NCBI GenBank assembly: GCA_946615275.1
Contig: CAMOHV010000009.1
Span: forward strand, 1 to 15,200
From: an uncultured Verrucomicrobiota bacterium
GTDB taxonomy: Bacteria; Verrucomicrobiota; Kiritimatiellia; RFP12; UBA1067
DNA: 15,200 nucleotides
Direction: 5' to 3'
Part shown: positions 11,301 to 15,200 of the stretch, in pieces
Numbering within the stretch: the stretch's first letter is position 1
Layout: every line of letters begins with the position of its first letter
The notes under the pieces: generated by a model
Databases searched by the model: none
What the model saw: the letters and a program-made list of their open reading frames with translations, nothing else
What the model was told of the DNA's origin: nothing
Position numbers and translations under genes: made by a program

Positions 11301-14300
11301 TTCACCTGATAGGTGCCGGGGGCGCCGAACGCGAAGCTCCACGTTCCGGTGACGGAGTGCGAGAGGAGGTCGAAGACGTTAGCGGGCGAGGAGGCGTTGT
11401 ACACGAAGCTCGTCGTGGCGAAGCCGCCGGGGCAGCTGATTGTGACCTTAAGCCCGTTCGTCAAATCGTTCAGCACGTCGGACACGGTCCAGTACACCGG
11501 CACCAGCGCGTCCTTCGCCACGGTGTAGGCGTTGGACTCGGTGTTCGGGACGTAGCCGGCGATGCTCGTGCCGTCGAGCGACGGCGCGGAGTTGTTGACC
11601 ACGAAGGAGCTGTTCGTGACGCTGCCGTATGCTGTGTTGGGGGTCAAGACCTCCGCCCAGAAGCGGTAGCGGCCCGGCTGCCCGCTCTCGGACAGGAACA
11701 CTCCGTCGAGGTCCTTGACGCCAACACGCCAGGGGGCGGTGTCGATGAGGCCCGTCCTCCTCGCGAACGTGTGCTCGAGTTCGAGGACCTTGATGAAGCC
11801 CTGGTTCCCGGACGCGGAGATGTTGTCGATGCGCTCGATGTGGAGCAGCACGTCAAGGGGTCCGTCGCGGTACACCTTGCTGAGGCCCACGTCGAGATAG
11901 ACGTCGTCGGAGTTGTTGAGGAAGTCGGCCTCGGTGAAGTAGTCGAGCGACGGGCGCACGATGATCTGCGGCTGGCTCGTGACGTCCACGAACGCCTTGA
12001 ACGGCGTGGTCTCCTCGAGTTGGTTGGCGAGGTTGTTGAGGCTCTTGGAAGGTTTCCACTCCTTGGCTTCGTCGTCCCACGTGAGCGTGTCGGAGGCGCC
12101 GCGCATGTCCTTGTCGATCAGCACCACGACGACCTGGTTGTTGGTGGTGCCGCCCAGGCTGAAGGCGTAGGAGCAGCGGTTGGAGTACTCGTTCACGCCG
12201 ATGAACGGCTTCCACATGGCCTCCCACTCGCGCATGCCCTCGTCGTAGAAGCGCCAGCGCGCGATAAGCGCCGTCTCCATGTTGGTGCCGCCGATGTCGT
12301 AGAGCGGCGCCGCGTCGGAGGGGTCGAGCTCGAACACGGTGTCGACGCCTTCCACGACGGGATTGAAGAACCTGCCGCCGGAGGAGAATACGGTGTCGTC
12401 CCCGCAGGAGATGCTGGTCACCCAAGGACGGGTGTTCGTGACGGAGATGGTGAAAGGCGAGATTGTGTAGTCCGTGACCTCATTTAGCGGGTCGAAGGCG
12501 TCCGTGCTTGCGTCGTTCTTGCAGAACCGGACGCCGAACAGCGGGCTTGACGGGCCGTCGTTGAACTTGACGACGGCGGCGCGGTCGCCCGTAGTCGTGG
12601 AATTGTCGTCGAAGCGGATGCCCTTCCCGAACGAGCCCGCAACATCCGGCCCCACGGCCCAGTTGGCGGAACTCACGAGGTTTGAGGCGTCGGCGTTCAT
12701 CGGCTGCAGGAAGGCGTAGAGCATGTTGCCGTCGAGATCCTGGTATGGCTCGGAGAGCGTGAAGGAGATGCGCGCCTCTTCGCCTTCCGCGAACGTCGTC
12801 CTCTCGATCACGACGTTCGCCTTCTTGGACTCTGCCACGGTTACGGTGATGGGATCTCCATCTACGGCGGAAAGATCCACTGTCTCTCCGTCAGGGCTTG
12901 TGACGGTTATCTTGGTGTGCGAGTAGACGCCGGCGTAAGGGTATTTCACTGTGACAGGCAGCACCAACCGGCCGTTCTTCACCACGGGGAGGATGTTGGT
13001 GAATGTCTCGGGGTTGATGGCAGTCGCGGCCTTGTCGCTCTCGCGGTCCCACTTCACGGTGTATCCGTGGTAGCCGGCGGAGTGGGTGTAGGCCGACTCG
13101 CCACCCTTGCCGCTGCTGCGGTAGCCGTCGGCGACGGAGATGTGGAATTCATACCCCTTCTTCTCGGTGAGCACGAAGTCCGGAGGGATGACGTCCTTGA
13201 CGTCAGAGTCGAGGATGCCGATCACTGGATTGCATGGATAGATCTTGAAGGAGCAGGCCGTCGTGTTCATGGTGTAGGCGGCAGCTGCGTCGGAGGGGCC
13301 CGCTATCGACGGGGTGAACTCGATGGGCTCGCTCTCGGCGCCGAGCGCATAGAGGTACGCCTGCCCCGTGAGCTGTCCGGCCTTGACGACGACGGTCGTG
13401 TCCTGGCGCGTCCAGTTGTTCTGCCCGTTGATCGAGCTGTCAGCGTACATGAGCTGCGACACGTCCGCGACGCCGATGGAGTTGGTGGCGAAGAGCGTGG
13501 CCGCGCTGCGCGTCACGGTCTTCATGTTCAGGTTCACGATGACATCGGCCGAGTACGCCTCGGACAGGTGGACCGTGAGCGTTGCCACGTGGTTGCGCCA
13601 GTTGGTGGGGCAGTTCACGCTCTCCGTGTCGATCGTGAACCAAACGGTGGGCGGCAGCGCCTCGGTCACCTTCACGACGCGGTAGGTGAAGTTGGAGATA
13701 AGGTGGTTGCCGGTGGCGAAGGAGTTCTGGCGCTCAGCGCAGAGATAGATGTACGCCGTGCCCGTCCCGTTAGTGGAGAGGCCGCGGAGCGTGAACGTCT
13801 TCTCGGAGTCGCCGGCGGCGAAGGAGACGGGGTGCACCATCTGGCCGTAGTCGTTAGGGCCGATGAGCTCCATGCCGTTTCCGAACTCCACGGCGGTGGA
13901 GACGTTCGTGCCAGTCTCGTCAGATATCCACACGTACACCGTGCCGTTCGTGGCGGCGGCGCCGCCTTCAATCACGATCCTAGGCTCCGCGTTGGCCATC
14001 TCGGAGCTCTCGGGTATTGAACGCCAGTATCTGACGCCCTCGACGTCGATGGAGGCGGAGTCGAAGTCCAGCGTCTTGATGTACACCGGACCCTGTCCGT
14101 AGGAATCGGCCGCATCGGTGAGGTTGTAGTTCATGTTGAAAGCCACGCCCACGCCCGGGTCGTCACCATAGAAGGAGAGGTCGGCAGACACGGTGTCGGA
14201 CGCGTTGCGGATGTCCCACAGCTTGCCGGGGCCGAGGTCCATGAACTTGAACGCGCCGCCCTCGTACACGACCTTCATCGGCGCGGCCATGTCACCGGGC

Positions 14301-14680
14301 TTGACGGTGTACGAAAAGTCCATCTCGCAGAGCTTGCCGGTGTCGCCATACTGGGTCACGCGCGTGAGGCGTGCGTAATGATCCTGCCCGCTGATCGAGA
14401 CTGCGATCGTCGGCGGGTTGTAGGCGAAGTCGAACACCTCGCTGCCGGCGCCCTTGTACTTGAGGTTCCAGGGCGTGTCGTATGCGCCGCCCACCGAGTC
14501 GTTCAGTAGGATCATCCTGAACGTCACCTCGGAGCCTATGCGCGCCGGCGACGTCTCGGGATATGATGACGTCGAGTCCATGCGCAGAATGTTCCCCGCC
14601 GCCGATGCGTCGAACGGGACAATCGCCGCGCACGCCGCGAGGGCGCCTGCGAGAATCGAGAGCTTGTTCTTGGCTTTCAT
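2381..14680 (-). CDS. Giant secreted multidomain protein (4,099 aa) with TSP3-type calcium motifs and a LamG-like domain
   Basis: This is one unbroken frame of 4,099 residues, not a named family. The start is the ATG at 14680: it begins a signal peptide (MKAKNK, hydrophobic core, then a likely cut near ASA|AG at 25-29) and has AAGGAAGG upstream. Domains in order: beta-sandwich sequence with Calx-beta-like stretches at about 340-475 and 615-750; a PKD-like strand (PGTYQVKVKAEDKDN) near 1120; sixteen DxDxDG-type motifs between about 1240 and 3910; a Gly/Asp/Ala-rich linker near 1353-1380; a LamG/concanavalin-like domain at about 2618-2850; a Gly/Ser linker near 3428-3450; a fibronectin-like segment at about 3654-3764; and a segment ending in YIDTNGNRW near 3855. 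About twenty cysteines are scattered. I see no catalytic domain, C-terminal membrane anchor, sortase signal or PEP-CTERM; it ends GFFKVTIE. The inferred role is a calcium-stabilised surface, matrix or adhesion protein. It probably shares a transcript with the lipoprotein gene 28 bp upstream. Confidence 0.93.
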   Translation of the reverse strand: MKAKNKLSILAGALAACAAIVPFDASAAGNILRMDSTSSYPETSPARIGSEVTFRMILLNDSVGGAYDTPWNLKYKGAGSEVFDFAYNPPTIAVSISGQDHYARLTRVTQYGDTGKLCEMDFSYTVKPGDMAAPMKVVYEGGAFKFMDLGPGKLWDIRNASDTVSADLSFYGDDPGVGVAFNMNYNLTDAADSYGQGPVYIKTLDFDSASIDVEGVRYWRSIPESSEMANAEPRIVIEGGAAATNGTVYVWISDETGTNVSTAVEFGNGMELIGPNDYGQMVHPVSFAAGDSEKTFTLRGLSTNGTGTAYIYLCAERQNSFATGNHLISNFTYRVVKVTEALPPTVWFTIDTESVNCPTNWRNHVATLTVHLSEAYSADVIVNLNMKTVTRSAATLFATNSIGVADVSQLMYADSSINGQNNWTRQDTTVVVKAGQLTGQAYLYALGAESEPIEFTPSIAGPSDAAAAYTMNTTACSFKIYPCNPVIGILDSDVKDVIPPDFVLTEKKGYEFHISVADGYRSSGKGGESAYTHSAGYHGYTVKWDRESDKAATAINPETFTNILPVVKNGRLVLPVTVKYPYAGVYSHTKITVTSPDGETVDLSAVDGDPITVTVAESKKANVVIERTTFAEGEEARISFTLSEPYQDLDGNMLYAFLQPMNADASNLVSSANWAVGPDVAGSFGKGIRFDDNSTTTGDRAAVVKFNDGPSSPLFGVRFCKNDASTDAFDPLNEVTDYTISPFTISVTNTRPWVTSISCGDDTVFSSGGRFFNPVVEGVDTVFELDPSDAAPLYDIGGTNMETALIARWRFYDEGMREWEAMWKPFIGVNEYSNRCSYAFSLGGTTNNQVVVVLIDKDMRGASDTLTWDDEAKEWKPSKSLNNLANQLEETTPFKAFVDVTSQPQIIVRPSLDYFTEADFLNNSDDVYLDVGLSKVYRDGPLDVLLHIERIDNISASGNQGFIKVLELEHTFARRTGLIDTAPWRVGVKDLDGVFLSESGQPGRYRFWAEVLTPNTAYGSVTNSSFVVNNSAPSLDGTSIAGYVPNTESNAYTVAKDALVPVYWTVSDVLNDLTNGLKVTISCPGGFATTSFVYNASSPANVFDLLSHSVTGTWSFAFGAPGTYQVKVKAEDKDNRSKEYYTEWSWWFTVAAAKNVFLVPLVQDGAYVSTGTGAKPYIGAKARGKGSGRVWSGWGLDEGVFSSVASFKQKWTYAGGIRTSFFFGKGYQVGDVEGSLTPGDIDIDANGDGYVSGDHYAYTDSRLDSFFYRWAVSVSDTAGSWTTTFMNPQPQYGKDVRSIEGSTPLAEQEDDPTKSYPDILVEGIFSKELYPADNLGDINGDGIPDFYAVDYSAKSEGGGAGDSAGGDAGGEGTDANADLANLAQLNDDGDFLPAAYHTSDPFNPGAVGWGPGRPFTFLQEIRGFHMGLNETGVSDFDLSDAEAMALLADWTSAGNDPSGVYTNDYAAATNWAKRTRWSCERRLDPTEADTDNDGLEDGVEYFFWYYSRIGRFRDGKWERLSGSKFSPNARQLGTGVEIPYWVVAARFDPLRYGISFAGFGNDDYGYVDRDSGSASLTGLLGETYTVSMVDFDEDGLADLEELALGLNPINWDSDNDGMPDLYEIMNGLDPLNPEDGGRQLGAVVSVEDMSKNPDRDFMAWMTSTNKFTIFTVNESDADTVGTIYGIDAVEGFVTVDYMKDGDEIATNDYTLVETAEGAFYVAELKTMADRYGDLYVAKDVKAYTSLDEVVDLDDGIGKLGKAVVLPAGTLIEEMSDDLVPAAHLRVASVTLRGQYMKVDGQEVPAAGLSLFEYGKKSYLGEAAPLVPAALDGQTVSEVPTNFILTALSEGNVTYIHNQVMNIAEFDPRTAWCKNQAGYVADRWSVENTTEGQTTAGDKSGLAVNTVPYSSLDEYLVLQYRTVVEGSDMFGQPLRAKEAWLTPIASREAGAIADMYSLGSRDVLSLLAWGTTRANVPFSAGEGMVGTNATAFSSEIHGADTDYDGIPDGWELYVNINPNFAGDAASQDDWAKDGDNLTFLEEFAGTDSTAAYSNRFDAVGEIVYPGCETIVANHPGAPAPGKLRNWYNKFFPTNPYDPDTDADGLQDHYEGSSWSDVFPVGRNEYGATFSFIYGEPVDNGTSKCIPGGGLNPCTVDTDGDLLPDPWEYEFAGIAVKNNSGALELVTPVTDTSLADELGLEAEEAKNKLGDLDFTRICAADGLQGAAADTIKDGAVGIRGGMDGTVRDANFDYDHDGLMNYQEYLVQTLRHLRYDDAETPLMGRQLVWSEKKLVEGPFVKFLPMSAWDGDAFFEKALAAGFTGQSAFKYRELGYFAPPVHDWDPVAQRNERIMLRPYGLASSATPVDEVRAPYRIYNGMFGCFMVNDLRAYASTDPRMWDSDNDGMDDYYELFHGLNPLLGSAADPEGTNADGFENAKRYDRIASIYGTDPLSGRPAISAWRNAWTDWDGAGQPALDAMRFPWLIGTAECDADGDGLRNSEEALMMNVTAPQPTHTDPTPLWMTDSSSTNFSSYVAQYYRGDPDLGTGANIFVHSKWSWTQGVVVMHIGVAGAARDYMFTFEENEGYDTDHDFIPDNQELVKDVSQASSPLDQMDPVRRQGLWFPGENSAAVTSLGTLQHPASTSYDMLRQFTVEAWVKAEDPAAGREQIIIERSANYGASSLSNGVPVIRANFRLGVNADGNFFGSFEGSTANSGEQVIVGPPATTNWTHLALSFDGSTFALRVNGNHEPAAQSANVGLIPANGIVLMEQEAGYVEKGFNEFGYQTVPCAMVLGARAVGGPALDLVQKPTWADYGSFFKGWVDEVRVWNGARTGTEIHENYAKAFSREDLVALRDESYARWLRNDKSEAVLLQHYNFDGLPGAVDAADATVEPSGFTKNVADQARVEGAPVPDGIVCGWWASAPVRSDVYNNAEVVPWVANNMAHLPFLDGSAVDSQYWAVDYAGVIRTEDAEDNLAYYEFPNTANPYPYYKYIYDRYWHTARVSAIDSQRGGSSSTNNVTTGATNDLVISTTREESLSLKWRYELERNFVGTSDIIPLGGAFAKRCSSFWDGYGPMDAWENTVLDSDGDGLPDWWEALYAGAGVNPDVLTPATLVDYYGRGVADTPAWEAYLLDLAKGMLPGGAVDEAYAAKGDSDSDGMPDYWERIYGIDKHSYKDAVADPDRDGLANFAEFAIQKLGYWHLSPMLSASAFSGQTISDYYLPVGKLYLGEMFTDHDMMEDELEDATDYMSRSIYDAHVDGNGSGWSNWAELRASQHTNTWIKVGEDTKYETISFLEGSLEHTIWLTTNTVSIVRTDIQYAPNGRWFGPSDIHPLASPFGYRYTVVVHPPIIAYGGRPRPQVTAKIHYNGRQSVSNVVVKAWKNGTLTGNPIAVWKSVTFTPGVSVGLGDPDEGWLKEGRWTFEVFGVAEKSGSSQSSGSSSGSGGAQASTDYSVGAPYGFVNSVDVGYAGADFEIEITDTNPSVMRIDLAQAIGANEFGSQTALNDRGLNGYITANEMAETLNEMPASSSGVRVRLARYAINGAWRGNYDAATHLYRYPFWVLYEEIQNLGSDPCLTESLLFRNTSSNASTFDLDWGLLAGGASNVGISYSDINTVTYGIIVGDQAVAPGTTNNMIATMFVNKFEQGSLGNQTKAVPVSPSSALKDAVPTFRWTHSNSIGKDYPAFQLRVYRTSDSKLIYDTGIRRAPAKDASGTYSFTPETLHVGEAVAPGLEFANNQSYYWTVSMMDAKFYQPNNSETRKEFRTLVDGSGGTLSDKGSIAVAVKYFGPGTTTTNVTAFSGLIRVEAFARPDFHGTPAAATYVRNKDNLSNPSNSVWNATLVGLDEGEWYIRAYIDTNGNRWHDDWESWGYGNFKGTERTDIYTPRAYVVKNGSFEVPSAVITIDDADTNGNKVPDIYEWVNGTLTDSVGAPANSPYIVTINNSGTSTVSLFDTLSDELLSMPYIDFLRNLRDGGVVSSVQMAMIGINLANAETDARVRITSYSRLGGVRLAVSTPTTVDGEPLVTDDFATVSVKVSLTLWYKAHMEDEWTEMLTVSDTFAVNETDGELDPDKLEALNAKLRAASEGQSGFFKVTIE
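4323..4398 (-). other. Gly/Ser-rich low-complexity linker in the giant gene
   Basis: Residues about 3428-3453 are mostly Ser and Gly (SGSSQSSGSSSGSGG). It separates a beta-rich segment ending FEVFGVAEK from another starting STDYSVG. A second flexible stretch, rich in Gly, Asp and Ala, lies at about 10535-10625 (residues 1353-1382), just after the DINGDGIPD motif. Both look like flexible hinges between folded blocks. Confidence 0.7.
6130..6829 (-). other. LamG/concanavalin A-like lectin domain coding segment of the giant gene
   Basis: Residues about 2618-2850 follow the LamG-3 pattern: an opening GLWFPGENSAAV strand, FTVEAWVKAED, then TNWTHLALSFDGSTFALRVN, and a closing GWVDEVRVWNGARTGTEI. 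This jelly-roll fold binds carbohydrate or protein ligands in many secreted proteins. It is followed by a further stretch starting HYNFDGLPG that resembles the first strand of a second such domain, but I cannot complete that second copy. Binding specificity cannot be read from the sequence. Confidence 0.8.
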
Positions 14681-14686
14681 GTTGTA

Positions 14687-14698
14687 CCTGCCTTCCTT
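14687..14698 (-). promoter_or_regulatory. Ribosome binding site of the giant gene
   Basis: The minus strand reads AAGGAAGGCAGG, ending six bases before the ATG at 14680; the stronger GGAAGG core ends ten bases before it. This, together with the signal peptide, fixes the start here rather than at an upstream ATG at 14797 inside the lipoprotein gene. The site lies in the 28-bp gap 14681-14708, which shows no terminator or promoter. Confidence 0.75.
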
Positions 14699-14708
14699 GA
14701 ACTTTAAA

Positions 14709-15182
14709 TCATTTGCCGTCCGCCGACGGCCTTCCCGCCGGGTGCACGGATTGCTGTTCCTGGGCGATGCGCGCGAGCACCGTCGCCCGCGCTTCATCGC
14801 GCTTCCTGTTCAAATCCCTCTCGGCGGCGTTGCGCCGCCCGACGAGATACTTCCACTCGGGATACTTCATCGGATTCGCCTCGAGCTCCGCCACCACCTG
14901 CGCGTCCGTCGCGTCCGCGCCCACCACCGCGCGCGCGCGCCTGCGCAGAAGCTCCATCTTCCTCGCGATGCCGTTGAGGTCGCGCGCCGCAGCCTTCTGA
15001 TCGGCGATGTGGCCCTTTAGCTGCTCGCGGTACTTCGGATCCTCCATGCGGCTCAACGGCCTCGCCGCAGGCTCTTGCTGCGCGGGCGCAGACTTGCCTT
15101 CGCGGTCGCAGCCAACCGCGAAAACAAGCACAGCCAACGCCGCTGCGCGCGACGCGAAGCATGTTTTCTCTAAGATTGTCAT
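14709..15182 (-). CDS. Small helical lipoprotein, unknown function
   Basis: A 157-residue protein that I do not recognise as a named family. It has a lipoprotein-type signal: basic residues Lys6 and Arg12, a hydrophobic core (AAALAVLVFAVG) and Cys25 in the context AVGC, so lipid attachment at Cys25 is likely. Ala at -3 makes the lipobox slightly non-standard. Residue +2 is Asp, which in E. coli favours inner-membrane retention; whether that rule holds here is unknown. After a Pro/Ala/Gln-rich tether (to about residue 43) the body is highly charged and predicted by eye to be helical (45-150), with a break around MKYPEWKYLVGRR. The start ATG at 15182 has AAAGG ten bases upstream. The gene precedes the giant gene by 28 bp in the same direction, so a shared transcript and a shared role at the cell envelope are plausible. 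A periplasmic chaperone or anchor for the giant protein is one possibility, without direct support. Confidence 0.85.
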   Translation of the reverse strand: MTILEKTCFASRAAALAVLVFAVGCDREGKSAPAQQEPAARPLSRMEDPKYREQLKGHIADQKAAARDLNGIARKMELLRRRARAVVGADATDAQVVAELEANPMKYPEWKYLVGRRNAAERDLNRKRDEARATVLARIAQEQQSVHPAGRPSADGK

Positions 15183-15190
15183 TTGTTTTT

Positions 15191-15198
15191 CGCCTTTC
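15191..15198 (-). promoter_or_regulatory. Ribosome binding site of the lipoprotein gene
   Basis: The minus strand reads GAAAGGCG followed by an A-rich spacer to the ATG at 15182; the AAAGG core ends ten bases before it. The promoter itself must lie beyond the window end, since only 18 bases remain upstream. Confidence 0.6.
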
Positions 15199-15200
15199 GA

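Noticed and set aside
14681..14797. An upstream ATG at 14797 that would add 39 residues to the giant protein
   Set aside because: The extension is Arg-rich, overlaps the lipoprotein gene and would bury the signal peptide. The ATG at 14680 has its own strong ribosome binding site.

Overview
The window is GC-rich bacterial DNA with every gene on the minus strand, so it is transcribed from high to low coordinates. It contains four protein genes: a small lipoprotein (14709-15182), a giant secreted protein of 4,099 residues (2381-14680), acetate kinase ackA (1010-2233) and phosphate acetyltransferase pta (1-998, last residues cut off by the window edge). I see no tRNA, rRNA, CRISPR array, transposase or phage gene.

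The best guess for the source is a PVC-group bacterium, most likely Kiritimatiellota/Verrucomicrobiota or a relative such as Lentisphaerota. The reasons are the GC-rich codon use, a multi-kilobase secreted protein built of scattered thrombospondin type 3 (TSP3) calcium motifs with a LamG-like domain, and an intergenic AT-rich heptamer repeat in an otherwise GC-rich genome. This is an inference from style, not from a marker gene.

Right part (14681-15200): a 157-residue lipoprotein with a charged, helical body lies 28 bp upstream of the giant gene and is probably in the same transcript. Centre (2381-14680): one uninterrupted reading frame covers 81% of the window. It encodes a signal peptide, an N-terminal third rich in beta-sandwich (Ig, Calx-beta or PKD-like) sequence, a middle part with sixteen DxDxDG-type calcium motifs and a LamG-like domain, and a C-terminal beta-rich part with a fibronectin-like segment. 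No catalytic domain is recognisable, so a cell-surface, matrix or adhesion role is the most reasonable inference.

Left part (1-2233): ackA and pta are 11 bp apart and form the classic acetate-producing, ATP-yielding pair (acetyl-CoA to acetyl-phosphate to acetate), which suggests fermentative life. The 147-bp gap between the giant gene and ackA holds a fold-back pair of heptamer arrays. One array reaches the giant gene's stop codon and the other ends 6 bp before the ackA start, where no ribosome binding site can be seen. This gap and the giant gene are the parts most worth a second look.
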